NCBI RefSeq assembly: GCF_024756275.1
Contig: NZ_JANUGQ010000007.1
Coordinates: forward strand, 124,001 to 188,000
Origin: Streptomyces pyxinae
GTDB taxonomy: Bacteria; Actinomycetota; Actinomycetes; Streptomycetales; Streptomycetaceae
DNA length: 64,000 nucleotides
Direction: 5' to 3'
Numbering within the stretch: position 1 is the stretch's first letter; each line of letters begins with the position of its first letter. Of the stretch, positions 24,985-36,200 are shown piece after piece. The notes under the pieces were generated by a model. It did no database searches, was not told where the DNA came from, and saw only the letters and a list, made by a program, of their open reading frames with translations. Both the position numbers and the translations under genes were made by a program.

Positions 24985-25623
24985 ATCAGCGCCGAGCCCC
25001 GCATCAACGACCGGATTCGCGTTCCCGAGGTGCGACTTGTCGGTCCCAGCGGCGAGCAGGTCGGGATTGTCCCGCTTGCCAAGGCCCTGGAGCTTGCGCA
25101 GGAGTACGACCTCGACCTGGTCGAGGTGGCGGCCAACGCCCGCCCGCCGGTCTGCAAGCTCATGGACTACGGGAAGTTCAAGTACGAGTCGGCCATGAAG
25201 GCCCGTGAGGCGCGCAAGAACCAGGCGCACACGGTCATCAAGGAGATGAAGCTCCGGCCGAAGATCGACCCGCACGACTACGACACCAAGAAGGGTCACG
25301 TCGTCCGGTTCCTCAAGCAGGGCGACAAGGTCAAGATCACGATCATGTTCCGTGGTCGCGAGCAGTCCCGGCCGGAGCTCGGCTACCGACTGCTGCAGCG
25401 TCTCGCGGAGGACGTCCAGGACCTCGGCTTCATCGAGTCGAACCCCAAGCAGGACGGCCGGAACATGATCATGGTTCTCGGTCCGCACAAGAAGAAGACC
25501 GAGGCGATGGCCGAGGCCCGTGAGGCACAGGCCGCCCGCAAGGCCGAGCGCCAGGGCCAGCCCGCCCAGGCCGAGGCCGAGGCCGACGTCGTGGCCGACG
25601 AGCCGGCCGAAGCCGAAGCCTGA
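24985..25623 (+). CDS. infC: Translation initiation factor IF-3 with ATC start
   Basis: A 212-residue IF-3: N-terminal domain from [17 protein letters not shown], Lys/Arg-rich linker ([21 protein letters not shown]) and C-terminal domain with [22 protein letters not shown]-3 binds the 30S subunit, keeps subunits apart and proofreads the start codon. The conserved protein start lies just after GAGGAGG, and the only start codon at the right place (4-nt spacing) is ATC at 24985. No in-frame ATG, GTG or TTG fits well. The C-terminus has an Ala/Glu-rich tail of about 35 residues. It heads the infC-rpmI-rplT operon. Confidence 0.9.
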   Translation: MSAEPRINDRIRVPEVRLVGPSGEQVGIVPLAKALELAQEYDLDLVEVAANARPPVCKLMDYGKFKYESAMKAREARKNQAHTVIKEMKLRPKIDPHDYDTKKGHVVRFLKQGDKVKITIMFRGREQSRPELGYRLLQRLAEDVQDLGFIESNPKQDGRNMIMVLGPHKKKTEAMAEAREAQAARKAERQGQPAQAEAEADVVADEPAEAEA

Positions 25624-25628
25624 CCCCC

Positions 25629-25708
25629 TCCCGGACGGCCGCCCGTCCGGGAAACCGACTGACATATCTGACGCTCCCGCGGGCCGGTCCCCGGACCGGC
25701 CGGGAGCG
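25629..25708 (+). other. Two stem-loops between infC and rpmI
   Basis: A perfect 10-bp stem (TCCCGGACGG, 25629-25638 with 25643-25652) is followed by a larger one at 25672-25708 (CGCTCCC and GGCCGGTCC pairing with their complements). The GACATAT between them is AT-rich. They could be partial terminators, processing sites or an L20-binding structure. Confidence 0.6.
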
Positions 25709-25732
25709 CCACTGACGAGGAGATACGGCGCG

Positions 25733-25927
25733 ATGCCGAAGAACAAGACGCACAGCGGTGCCAAGAAGCGCTTCAAGATCACCGGCACCGGCAAGGTGCT
25801 CCGCGAGCGCGCCGGCAAGCGCCACCTGCTCGAGCACAAGTCGTCCCAGCTGACGCGTCGCCTCACCGGCAACGCCGAGATGGCCCCGGGTGACGCCGCC
25901 AAGATCAAGAAGATGCTCGGCATCTGA
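25733..25927 (+). CDS. rpmI: 50S ribosomal protein L35
   Basis: A 64-residue basic ribosomal protein ([20 protein letters not shown], ending AKIKKMLGI), full length for L35. It is part of the 50S subunit. GAGGAG lies 10 nt before the ATG. It is the second gene of the infC operon, 109 nt after infC, with strong hairpins in the gap. Confidence 0.97.
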   Translation: MPKNKTHSGAKKRFKITGTGKVLRERAGKRHLLEHKSSQLTRRLTGNAEMAPGDAAKIKKMLGI

Positions 25928-26042
25928 TTCGTCTGCACTGACGTCCGCCTCCGGTGACCGGGGGCGAGCCCGACACCGGGACCCAATCGTTTCCGGGCCG
26001 CGCGAGGAACACCCCCGCGGCCCCGCTACAAGGAGTTAACAC

Positions 26043-26426
26043 GTGGCACGCGTCAAGCGGGCAGTCAACGCCCACAAGAAGCGCCGGGCGATCCTGGAGC
26101 AGGCCAGCGGCTACCGCGGCCAGCGCTCCCGCCTGTACCGCAAGGCCAAGGAGCAGGTCACCCACTCGCTGGTCTACAACTACAACGACCGGAAGAAGCG
26201 CAAGGGCGACTTCCGTCAGCTGTGGATCCAGCGGATCAACGCCGCCGCCCGCCAGAACGGCATGACCTACAACCGCCTCATCCAGGGTCTGAAGGCCGCC
26301 AACATCGAGGTGGACCGCAAGATCCTGGCCGAGCTCGCGGTCAACGACGCCAACGCGTTCGCCGCGCTGGTCGAGGTCGCCCAGAAGGCGCTGCCGAGCG
26401 ACGTCAACGCCCCGAAGGCCGCCTGA
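26043..26426 (+). CDS. rplT: 50S ribosomal protein L20
   Basis: A 127-residue L20 ([40 protein letters not shown]). L20 binds 23S rRNA early in 50S assembly and is the autogenous repressor of the infC operon in several bacteria. GTG at 26043 follows AAGGAG at 7-nt spacing. A perfect 14-bp hairpin terminator begins 26 nt after its stop. Confidence 0.97.
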   Translation: MARVKRAVNAHKKRRAILEQASGYRGQRSRLYRKAKEQVTHSLVYNYNDRKKRKGDFRQLWIQRINAAARQNGMTYNRLIQGLKAANIEVDRKILAELAVNDANAFAALVEVAQKALPSDVNAPKAA

Positions 26427-26452
26427 TCTCCGCAGGCCGCAGAGCTTTCCGC

Positions 26453-26485
26453 CCGGACCCGCAGGCCCCGCGCCTGCGGGTCCGG
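26453..26485 (+). terminator. Terminator of the infC-rpmI-rplT operon
   Basis: A perfect 14-bp stem (CCGGACCCGCAGGC and complement) has a 5-nt loop CCCGC, 26 nt after rplT. Confidence 0.8.
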
Positions 26486-26670
26486 CGCGTTCCCCACCCC
26501 TGGCCCCGCCTGTCCCCGCCGCTGACGGACGCGTCTCCCGCCGCCGGACGTCCCCGAGCCGCGTCGTGGGCGGCAGCCCGTACCGCCGTACGACCGTATG
26601 ACCGCACGACGGCGTGGCTGTGCCGCTGGGGGCCTTCACCTTCCCGTACGAGAGAGAGCCGCCGACCACC

Positions 26671-27525
26671 ATGGCCACCCCCGAGCTGATCTCCCCGCGT
26701 TCCCCGCGCGTCGTCGCCGCCCGGCGGCTGGCGAAGCGCAACTTCCGGGGCAAGGACCGCCGGTTCATCGCGGAGGGGCCGCAGGCCGTACGGGAGGCGG
26801 TCGAGCACCGGGGCGGCGGTGAACCGACCCTGGTCGAGCTCTTCACCACCGTGGAGGCCGCCGAGCGGTACGCGGACATCGTCGCCGCCGCCCGCGCCAC
26901 CGGCGCCCGGGTGCACCACGCCTCCGACGCCGTGCTGGCCGAGGTCTCCCAGACCGTCACCCCGCAGGGTCTGCTCGGGGTCTGCCGGTTCCTGGACTCG
27001 CCGTTCGAGGAGATCCTGGCCCGCCGCCCCCGGCTGGTCGCCGTGCTCGCCCACGTCCGGGACCCCGGGAACGCCGGCACCGTACTGCGCTGCGCCGACG
27101 CCGCCGGCGCCGACGCGGTGGTGCTCACCGACGCCTCGGTCGACCTCTACAACCCCAAGTCGGTGCGCGCCTCGGTCGGCTCGCTCTTCCATCTGCCGGT
27201 CGCCGTCGGCGTCCCGGTGGAGCAGGCCGTCGCCGGGCTGCGGGAGGCCGGGGTGCGGGTGCTCGCCGCCGACGGCGCGGGCACCGACGACCTCGACGAC
27301 GAGCTGGACTCCGGCTCCATGGGCGGCCCCACCGCCTGGATCTTCGGCAACGAGGCCTGGGGGCTGCCCGAGGAGACCCGGGCCCTCGCCGACGCCGTCG
27401 TACGCGTCCCGATCCACGGCAAGGCGGAGAGCCTGAACCTGGCGACGGCGGCGGCCGTATGTCTCTACGCCTCCGCCCGTGCGCAGCGCGCGTCCGGAGG
27501 GTGCCGCTCCGTAGCCAGCACCTAG
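26671..27525 (+). CDS. TrmH/SpoU-family RNA 2'-O-methyltransferase
   Basis: A 284-residue SPOUT methyltransferase with an N-terminal substrate-binding domain (RRLAKRNFRGKDRRFIAEGP) and the knotted catalytic domain: motif 1 VRDPGNAGTVLRCADAAG, motif 2 IFGNEAWGLPEE and motif 3 VPIHGKAESLNLATAAAVCLY. It transfers a methyl group from SAM to the 2'-OH of tRNA or rRNA; members next to rplT and pheS are usually annotated as 23S rRNA methyltransferases. ATG at 26671 is used; an earlier in-frame GTG at 26614 is less likely. A sensor kinase follows after 53 nt. Confidence 0.88.
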   Translation: MATPELISPRSPRVVAARRLAKRNFRGKDRRFIAEGPQAVREAVEHRGGGEPTLVELFTTVEAAERYADIVAAARATGARVHHASDAVLAEVSQTVTPQGLLGVCRFLDSPFEEILARRPRLVAVLAHVRDPGNAGTVLRCADAAGADAVVLTDASVDLYNPKSVRASVGSLFHLPVAVGVPVEQAVAGLREAGVRVLAADGAGTDDLDDELDSGSMGGPTAWIFGNEAWGLPEETRALADAVVRVPIHGKAESLNLATAAAVCLYASARAQRASGGCRSVAST

Positions 27526-27578
27526 TAAGGTGTCGCCCTCGGAGACGGCCCACCACGCCACTCGGAGGGGGTTGGGGG

Positions 27579-28835
27579 ATGACGGTCGGCACCAGCGGGC
27601 CCGCACCGGAGGAGACCGGGGCGCCCGGCACGGCGGCCGGCCCCGGCCTGTCCGCGAGCGCCCGTCCGGACGGCCTCCCGGAGGATCTCCCGGACGGTCG
27701 CCCGGTGGACCCGGACGAGCTGCCCGACGGCCTGGTGGTCGCGGACGAGACCGGCCGGGTGACCGGTTTCAACGCCGCCGCCGCCCGGATCACCGGGCTC
27801 GCCCCCGCCGCCGCGCTGGGCCGCCCGCTGGACCGGGCGCTGCCGCTGGAGGACCTGGCCGGGCGCCGCTGGTGGGCGCTGACCGACCCGTACGGGGGGC
27901 TCGCCACCCGCACCGGGCAGCCGGAGCGGCATCTGCTGCTCCCCGGCGGCCGGGAGGTGCTGGTCGCCGCCCGGTATCTGCGGGCCCGCCCCACCGGGCC
28001 GGTGCGCCGGGTGGTGGTCACCCTGCGCGGCACCGAGGCCCGGCGCCGTTCCGAGCGCAGCCACGCCGAGCTGATCGCCACCGTCGCCCATGAACTGCGC
28101 TCGCCGCTCACCTCGGTCAAGGGCTTCACCGCCACCCTGCTGGCCAAGTGGGAGCGGTTCACCGACGACCAGAAGCGGCTGATGCTGGAGACCGTCGACG
28201 CCGACGCCGACCGGGTCACCCGGCTCATCACCGAGCTGCTGGACATCTCCCGGATCGACTCCGGCCGCCTGGAGGTGCGCCGCCAGCCGGTCGATCTGGC
28301 CGCCGCCGTGGGCCGGCACGTCCAGGCGCACATCGCACGCGGCCAGACCGCCGACCGGTTCTTCGTCCGGGTGGTCCCGCCGCTGCCCGAACTGTGGGCG
28401 GACCCGGACAAGATCGACCAGGTGCTGGGCAACCTGCTGGAAAACGCGGTGCGCCACGGCGAGGGAACCGTCACCATCGAGGTGGCACCCGCCGGAGCAG
28501 ACGAGCCCGCCGAGTGCGTCCGGCCCATCGGGCGCGGTGTGCCCGGCGGGCCCACCGAGTCCGCCGGCCCCGTCGAGAAGAGCCCCATCGAGGTCGAGAA
28601 GGGAACGGTCGTCACCGTGAGCGACGAAGGCCCCGGCATCCCCGAGGAGTCGATGCCCCGTGTCTTCACCCGCTTCTGGCGGGGCAGCAAGCGCGGCGGC
28701 ACCGGTCTGGGGCTCTACATCGTCAAGGGCATCGTCGAGGCGCACGGCGGCACCGTCACCGTGGGCCGGGCGCCCGGCGGCGGCGCGCAGTTCCGATTTA
28801 CCCTGCCCGTGGGCACCCCGGCATACCTGGCCTGA
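27579..28835 (+). CDS. Soluble PAS-domain histidine kinase, orphan
   Basis: A 418-residue sensor kinase. A PAS domain is at about 35-150 (DELPDGLVVADETGRVTGFN), the HisKA H-box is HELRSPLTSVKGF near residue 170, and the ATPase domain has N-box NLLENAVRHGEG, G1 VSDEGPGIPEE and G2 GGTGLGLYIVKG. No membrane segment or signal is seen, so it senses an internal cue. A 35-residue insertion rich in Pro/Gly follows the N-box. There is no response regulator next to it; its neighbours are an RNA methyltransferase and pheS. GGAGGGGG precedes the ATG. A TAAGGT box overlaps the upstream stop and could start its own transcript. Confidence 0.9.
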   Translation: MTVGTSGPAPEETGAPGTAAGPGLSASARPDGLPEDLPDGRPVDPDELPDGLVVADETGRVTGFNAAAARITGLAPAAALGRPLDRALPLEDLAGRRWWALTDPYGGLATRTGQPERHLLLPGGREVLVAARYLRARPTGPVRRVVVTLRGTEARRRSERSHAELIATVAHELRSPLTSVKGFTATLLAKWERFTDDQKRLMLETVDADADRVTRLITELLDISRIDSGRLEVRRQPVDLAAAVGRHVQAHIARGQTADRFFVRVVPPLPELWADPDKIDQVLGNLLENAVRHGEGTVTIEVAPAGADEPAECVRPIGRGVPGGPTESAGPVEKSPIEVEKGTVVTVSDEGPGIPEESMPRVFTRFWRGSKRGGTGLGLYIVKGIVEAHGGTVTVGRAPGGGAQFRFTLPVGTPAYLA

Positions 28836-28893
28836 GGCACTCCGCCAGGACCGGTCCGCGGCCCACGGGCTCATTCGCGTATCCCCACCCCGT

Positions 28894-30200
<1,307 letters not shown>

Positions 30201-30201
<1 letters not shown>

Positions 30202-32729
30202 TGCGGGTCCCGCTTTCCTGGCTGCGGGAGTACGTCGACCTGCCGGCGACGGAGACCGGCCGTGACGTACAGGCCAAGCTCGTCTCCGCCGGTCTGGAGG
30301 TCGAGACCGTCGAGCGCCTCGGCGCCGGTCTGGGCGGCCCCCTGGTGGTCGGCCGGGTGCTCACCATCGAGGAGCTGACCGAGTTCAAGAAGCCGATCCG
30401 CTTCTGCACGGTCGACGTCGGCGCCGCCAACGGCACCGGTGAGCCGCAGGAGATCATCTGCGGCGCCCGGAACTTCGCCGAGGGCGACAAGGTCGTCGTG
30501 GCCCTGCCCGGCGCCGTGCTCCCCGGCGACTTCCGGATCGCCGAGCGCAAGACGTACGGCCGGGTGTCGCGCGGCATGATCTGCTCCGGCGACGAGCTGG
30601 GCATGGGCGACGACAGTTCGCACGGCATCATCGTGCTGCCGCCCGAGTACGAGGCCGGCACCGACGCCGCCGCGCTGCTGGAGCTGTACGACGAGGTCCT
30701 GGACATCGCCGTCACCCCGGACCGCGGCTACTGCCTCTCGCTGCGCGGCGTCGCCCGGGAGGCCGCCACCGCCTACGGGCTGCCGCTGCGCGACCCCGCG
30801 CTGCTCGACGTGCCCGCGCCCAACTCGTACGGCCACCCGGTCACCGTCTCCGATCCGATCGGCTGCTCCCGCTTCACCGCCCGGACCGTCGTCGGTCTGG
30901 ACCCGGAGGCGCGCTCCCCGATCTGGCTCCGGCGGCGGCTCCAGAAGGCCGGCATGCGGCCGGTCTCGCTCGCCGTGGACGTCACCAACTACGTGATGCT
31001 GGAGCTCGGCCAGCCGCTGCACGCCTACGACCGGACCCGGCTCAGCGGCGCCATCGGCGTCCGCCGCGCCGAGCCCGGTGAGAAGATCACCACCCTGGAC
31101 GGCGTGGTCCGCGCCCTCGACCCGGCCGACCTGGTCATCACCGACGAGCGCGGCCCGATCGGCCTCGCGGGCGTGATGGGCGGCGCCAACACCGAGATCG
31201 CGGACGCCGTGACCGACCCGGAGACCGGCGAGACGCACGGCACCACCGAGGTCGTCATCGAGGCGGCGCACTTCGACGCCATCTCCATCGCCCGCACCGC
31301 CCGCCGCCACAAGCTGGGCTCCGAGGCGTCCCGCCGGTTCGAGCGCGGTGTCGACCCGGAGGCCGCGGCCGCCGCCGCGCAGCGCACGGTGGACCTGCTG
31401 GTGCTGCTCGCGGGCGGCACCGCCGAGGCCGGGGTCACCGAGATCCTCGCCCCCTCGGCCCCGCGCACCATCGCCATGCCGGCCGACCACCCGGACCGGG
31501 TCGCCGGAGTGGCGTACGGCCGGGAGACCGTCGTCCGCCGCCTCCAGGAGACCGGCTGCGACGTCTACGGGCAGGACGAGCTGATCGTCACCGCCCCGTC
31601 CTGGCGCCCGGACCTCGCCGAGCCCAACGACCTCGCCGAGGAGGTCATCCGGCTGGAGGGGTACGAGAACCTCCCCTCGACGCTCCCGAAGCCCCCGGCC
31701 GGCCGCGGGCTCACCCGGCGCCAGCGGGTGCACCGCCGGGTCGGCCGCGCCCTGGCCGGCGCCGGTTACGTGGAGGCGCTCAGCTACCCGTTCATCGGTG
31801 AGCAGGCGCTCGACCAGCTCGACATCCCGGCGGACGACCCGGCCCGCCGGCTGGTCCGGCTGGTCAACCCGCTCTCCGACGAGGAGCCGGCGCTCCGCAC
31901 CACCCTGCTGCCCGGTCTGCTCGCCACCCTCCGCCGCAACGACGGACGCGGCAGCCACGACCTGGCGCTCTTCGAGACCGGATCGGTCTTCCGGGCCGCC
32001 GCCGAGCAGGGCGTGCCGCCCCGGCTGCCGGTCGACCGCCGCCCGTCCGGCGAGGAGATCGCGCGCGTCAACGCCGTGCTGCCCGAGCAGCCCCGGCACG
32101 CCGCCGTGGTCCTCGCCGGGGCGCGCGAGCAGGCCGGCTGGTGGGGCAGGGGCCGCCCGTCCGACTGGGCCGACGCGGTCGAGGCCGCCCGGACCGTCGC
32201 CCGCGAGGCCGGTGCCGAACTGATCGTGCGCCAGGGCCAGTACGGCCCCTGGCACCCCGGTCGCTGCGCCGAGCTGCTGGTCCTGGTGGACGGCGCCGAG
32301 CGGACCGTCGGCCACGCCGGCGAACTGCACCCGCGCGTCGTCAAGGCGCTCGGGCTGCCCGCCCGGACCTGCGCCATGGAGCTGGACCTGGACGCGGTGG
32401 AGTCGGCCTCGGCCGGTGCCGTGGCCGCGCCCCGGATCTCCACGTTCCCGGTGGCCACCCAGGACGTCGCCCTGGTGGTCGCCGCCGAGGTCCCGGCCGG
32501 CGAGGTGGAGCGAGCACTGCGCGAGGGCGCGGGTGAACTGCTGGAGTCCATCCGGCTGTTCGACGTGTACGCGGGCGAGCAGGTGGCCGCCGGCCACAAG
32601 TCGCTCGCCTACGCCCTGCGGTTCCGCGCCGCCGACCGCACCCTGACCGTCGAGGAGGCCTCGGCCGCCCGGGACGCCGCCGTCGCCCTGGCCGCCGACC
32701 GCACCGGCGCGGCCCTGCGCGGCGCCTGA
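30201..32729 (+). CDS. pheT: Phenylalanyl-tRNA synthetase beta subunit
   Basis: An 842-residue subunit with the usual domain order: N-terminal part with tRNA-binding (EMAP-type) fold ([20 protein letters not shown]), B3/4 editing domain near the middle ([21 protein letters not shown]), B5 domain ([20 protein letters not shown]) and C-terminal anticodon-binding FDX-ACB domain ([17 protein letters not shown]). It edits mischarged Tyr and binds tRNA-Phe. The TGATG overlap with pheS implies coupling. A perfect hairpin terminator follows 27 nt after the stop. Confidence 0.96.
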
Positions 32730-32756
32730 CGGACCGCGTACGACGGCTGAACGAAC

Positions 32757-32788
32757 AGCGCGCCCGGCCACGACAGGCCGGGCGCGCT
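32757..32788 (+). terminator. Terminator of pheST
   Basis: A perfect 13-bp stem AGCGCGCCCGGCC with a 6-nt loop lies 27 nt after pheT. Confidence 0.8.
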
Positions 32789-33163
32789 GTCGTGTGCGGG
32801 TCCGCCTTTCGGGTGCGCGGGCCGGGGCGGCGCTTCTCTGTATCCGGGCCGGAGAGTCCGGCGCCTCCGCGCGCGGGCCGGGGCGGGCGCTTCCGCGCGC
32901 GGGACCGGCCTCACCGCCCGGAGTGCCACCCGGCGGCCGGCCGCGCTTCCGCGTACACCGGGAGCGGGCGGGAGCGGGCCCGGGCGCGTTTTCCGCGCAC
33001 CGGGACCGGACGGGTGGGGCGGGGAGGAACGGGACGGGCGGGTGAGGTGTGCGGGGCTTCTCACTCATTCGGGTGAGATGTCCCGGGAGGGGATAGTCCG
33101 GAGCGCAACCATTGGCCAGAATCATGCGCACCGCGAGCACGACCGGGACGAAGGGCGGTCCGC
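32789..33163. other. 375-bp gap, no gene
   Basis: The left part is GC-rich with short repeats of CGGGCCGGGGC and CTTCCGCGCGCGGG. The right part has a dyad CTCAC-N8-GTGAG (33060-33077) about 90 nt before the phosphatase gene, a possible operator. I see no coding feature. Confidence 0.5.
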
Positions 33164-34351
33164 ATGATCCCTACCAGGTCCCGGTCCGGGACCCGGGCGG
33201 TCCGCTGCCCGGTTCGGTCGATCCCGCCGTATCTGTCGTTCCGGTCCCCGCGCGGCGACCGGCGGCCGGCGTTCCCGGTGCTGCCCGCGCTGCGCCGGAG
33301 ACCGCCGGTACAGACCCCGCCGTCCCGGTGGCGGCGGCTGTTGCCGGTGCTGCTCCCGGTGGTCTGGGGCGTGGTGGCGGTGGCCTGGCGGATCGCCTGC
33401 CCGATGGCCCAGGGGGACGGGCCGGCCGTCCGGATCGTCACGACCCTGGTCTTCTTCTCGGTCGGCACCGGCCTGATCCTCGGCTTCCAGCGGGCGCTGG
33501 CCCGGCAGTTGCGGCAGGTCACCGAGATCGCGGTGGCCGCCCAGCGGGTACTGCTCCGCCCGCTGCCGCCCCGGCTGGAGGGGCTCTCGCTGGCCGCCGC
33601 CCAGCTCTCGGTGGCCCCCGGCGCGGCCGTGGGCGGGGATCTCTACGAGGCGGTGGCCACCCCGTACGGCGTGCGGCTGGTCATCGGGGACGTACGCGGC
33701 CACGGGCTGCCCGCGCTGGGCGCGGTCGCCGCCGTGCTCGGCAGCTTCCGGGAGGCGGCCCACGACGAACCGGAGCTGGGCGGGCTGCTGCGGCGGCTCG
33801 AACGGGCGCTGGGACGGCATGTGGGCGAGGCCCGGGACGCCGGAGCGGGCTCCCGGTCGGAGGAGTTCGTCACCGTGCTGCTGCTGGAGATCCGGCCGGA
33901 CGGCGAGGTGCTGGCGCTCAACTGCGGCCACCCCTGGCCCTACCGGCTCGGGCCCGGCGGAGCCGTACCGGCCGGGGCGGGCGAACCGCTGCCGCCGCTC
34001 GGGGTCTTCCCGCTGCCCGCCGACCCCCGCCCCGCGCACTGGGCGCCGCTGCTCCCCGGCGAGACGCTCTTCCTGCACACCGACGGGGCCGAGGACGCCC
34101 GGGACTGCGCCGGACGGTTCTTCCGGCTGGCCGATCTGCTCGCCGGGCTGCCAGCCGCCGACGGACCCGGGACACCGATGGCCCCGGCCGCCGTGGTCCG
34201 CCGGGTCCACGCGGCCCTGCTGCGCCACACCGGCGGCCGGCTCACCGACGACGTGGCGCTTCTGGTGGTCCGCAACGACCGGCCCCGGGTCGCGGCGCAG
34301 CCCCTGGAGCCCGGGCTGCGCCGCGCCGGATCCGCACCCTCCTCCCGATAG
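33164..34351 (+). CDS. Membrane-anchored PP2C-type Ser/Thr phosphatase (SpoIIE family)
   Basis: A 395-residue protein. Two hydrophobic segments (LLPVLLPVVWGVVAVAWRIA, IVTTLVFFSVGTGLILGFQ) lie at about 60-110 and the PP2C/SpoIIE domain fills about 140-375: AVGGDLYEAVATPYG, VIGDVRGHGLPAL, NCGHPWPYRL, LHTDGAEDARD and LTDDVALLVVRND. Such phosphatases dephosphorylate anti-sigma-factor antagonists and are abundant in Streptomyces. No anti-sigma or STAS gene is adjacent, so its target is unknown. A hairpin (34365-34389) ends the transcript. Confidence 0.87.
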   Translation: MIPTRSRSGTRAVRCPVRSIPPYLSFRSPRGDRRPAFPVLPALRRRPPVQTPPSRWRRLLPVLLPVVWGVVAVAWRIACPMAQGDGPAVRIVTTLVFFSVGTGLILGFQRALARQLRQVTEIAVAAQRVLLRPLPPRLEGLSLAAAQLSVAPGAAVGGDLYEAVATPYGVRLVIGDVRGHGLPALGAVAAVLGSFREAAHDEPELGGLLRRLERALGRHVGEARDAGAGSRSEEFVTVLLLEIRPDGEVLALNCGHPWPYRLGPGGAVPAGAGEPLPPLGVFPLPADPRPAHWAPLLPGETLFLHTDGAEDARDCAGRFFRLADLLAGLPAADGPGTPMAPAAVVRRVHAALLRHTGGRLTDDVALLVVRNDRPRVAAQPLEPGLRRAGSAPSSR

Positions 34352-34364
34352 CGGCGGCTGAAGA

Positions 34365-34389
34365 CGGACGGTGCGGCCGGCACCGTCCG
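34365..34389 (+). terminator. Hairpin terminator after phosphatase gene
   Basis: CGGACGGTGC pairs perfectly with GCACCGTCCG over a 5-nt loop, 13 nt after the stop. Confidence 0.65.
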
Positions 34390-34545
34390 CCCTGCCTCGG
34401 AGCGTCGGGCAGGCCGGCAGGACGGACGGCGCGCAGGGGGCCACCGCACGGTGACGTGGGGGAGCCGGCGGCCCGGCCGTCCCGGACGGGGCGGCCTCCT
34501 CGGTGAGAGGGCTCAAGTCAACCGGCGCCCGGGGCGTGGCGGCAG

Positions 34546-34592
34546 CGCGCACGGGGTGCGGATCCGGGCACTCCGTTCACACCCCGTGCGAA
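34546..34592. promoter_or_regulatory. Tandem palindromic operators before TPR regulator
   Basis: TTCACACCCCGTGCGAA (34576-34592) is a 17-bp palindrome TTCnCAC-N3-GTGnGAA. An inverted, weaker copy (CGCACGGGGTGCG, 34548-34560) has its centre 30 bp upstream, about three helical turns. The same 15-bp core recurs at 37273-37287. A TACGCT -10 candidate follows at 34604. Confidence 0.6.
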
Positions 34593-34639
34593 CCGGGCTC
34601 CACTACGCTGGGCGCACCCCCAGTCCTCCGGAGGGGACC

Positions 34640-36007
34640 ATGCAGAGCCCGCGAAGAGGCGCCGCGCTGCCGCCCAACACCCTGCTGGACGCCCTGCTCG
34701 ACGAGGCGGGCGTCTCGCACGCGGGGCTGGCCGCCCATGTGAACCAGGCGGGCCGGGCCCGGGGCCTGGCGCTGCGGTACGAACACACCGCCGTGGCCCG
34801 CTGGCTGAAGGGCCAGCGACCGCGCGGCCAGGTGCCCGACCTGATCTGCGAGGTGCTCGGGGCCCGGCTGCGGCGGCCGGTCACCCTGGACGACATCGGG
34901 CTCGGCGTACCCGGCGAACTGCCGGTGCCGCACGGCTCGCCGCTCTCCGGGTTCGTGGAGCGGGCGACCGCCCTCTGGCGTTCCGACGAACAGCAGCGGC
35001 CGCATGTGGTGGGCGCCCCGGCGGTGACCGGGACCCCCGCCGTGATGCCGGTCTGGGAGTGGGAGAACCCACCGGAGGACACCGATGTCTCGCGCGCCGG
35101 ACAGACCAGGGTCTGCGCCTCCGACGTCACCATGCTGAAGGCCGCCCGCGCCCACTACGAGCTGATGTACCGCCGGGCCGGCGGCATCGCCACCCGGGCC
35201 CGGATCGTCGGCTTCCTCAACGCCGAGGCCGCCCCGCTGCTGCGCGGCGGCTACAGCGACGCGCTCGGCCGCCAGTTGCACCGGGCCACCGGCGGCCTGG
35301 TGGCGGTGGCCGGCATCTGCGCCTACGACTCCGACGCCCACGGACTCGCCCAGCGCTACTTCCACCAGGGGCTGCGGCTGGCCAAGGCCAGCGGCGACCG
35401 GGGCCTCGGCGCCTATGTGATCGCCCTGCTGGTCAACCAGTCGCTGTTCCTGGGGGAGTACCGGCAGGCGGTGGCGTTCGCGGAGGCCGCGCTGCGCACC
35501 GCCGGCTCCCGGATCACCCCGGCGCTCGCCACCGATCTGTACGCGATGCAGGCCAAGGCGTACGCGCACCTGGGCGACAGCCCCGCCGCCCGGGACCGGA
35601 TCCGCCGCGCCGAGGCCGAGGCGGAGCGCATCCGGCCGGGGCATGAGCCGGACGAGACCGGCTATGTGCAGCCCGGTCTGGTCAATGTGCAGATCGCGGA
35701 GGCGCTGTTGAGCCTGGGCGATCTGACGGCCGCCCGGGAGCACGCCACCGCGGCGGTCCGCACCCCGGCGCACGACCGCGGCCGGGTGCACCGGCTGGCC
35801 ATCCTGAGCCAGATCGAACTGCGCCGGGGCGAGGCCGACCGGGCCGCCCGCTCGGCCGCCGAGATGGCCGACCGGGCCCGGGGAATGGAGTCCCACCGGC
35901 TGCGGGACCGGCTGAGGTCGGTCCGCGACCATCTGCTGGAGAGCCGCTGCGGTTCCGCCGAGCAGGCCGCCGAACTCATCGACGGGGCGCTGCGGGTGCC
36001 GATCTGA
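34640..36007 (+). CDS. TPR-containing regulator with N-terminal HTH-like domain
   Basis: A 455-residue protein of a Streptomyces regulator family (NsdA-like architecture). The first 90 residues look like a DNA-binding domain (LLDALLDEAGVSHAGLAAHV, YEHTAVARWLKGQRPRGQVP). From about 200 to the end it is helical with tetratricopeptide-like repeats (LAQRYFHQGLRLAKASGDR, YRQAVAFAEAALRTAG, LYAMQAKAYAHLGDSPAARD). ATG at 34640 is preceded by GGAGGGG. The tandem palindromes in front of it suggest autoregulation. Homologues influence development and antibiotic output, but the role of this one is not known. Confidence 0.75.
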   Translation: MQSPRRGAALPPNTLLDALLDEAGVSHAGLAAHVNQAGRARGLALRYEHTAVARWLKGQRPRGQVPDLICEVLGARLRRPVTLDDIGLGVPGELPVPHGSPLSGFVERATALWRSDEQQRPHVVGAPAVTGTPAVMPVWEWENPPEDTDVSRAGQTRVCASDVTMLKAARAHYELMYRRAGGIATRARIVGFLNAEAAPLLRGGYSDALGRQLHRATGGLVAVAGICAYDSDAHGLAQRYFHQGLRLAKASGDRGLGAYVIALLVNQSLFLGEYRQAVAFAEAALRTAGSRITPALATDLYAMQAKAYAHLGDSPAARDRIRRAEAEAERIRPGHEPDETGYVQPGLVNVQIAEALLSLGDLTAAREHATAAVRTPAHDRGRVHRLAILSQIELRRGEADRAARSAAEMADRARGMESHRLRDRLRSVRDHLLESRCGSAEQAAELIDGALRVPI

Positions 36008-36200
36008 GCCCGGTCGCCGGTGCCGTCGCCGATGGCCGCCCGGGGGCCGGGCGCCGCCGGTGAGGAAGGCGCCCGGGTCCGGGCCGGGCGCGGCTCCGAG
36101 CAGGAGGCGGAGCGGCGCACGGAAGCAGGGCCGGAGGCGGGCCGGGCGGACACACGGGCCCGGGGCGGGTTCCACCGGCGCCTGGAGGCTGCTGCCATAT

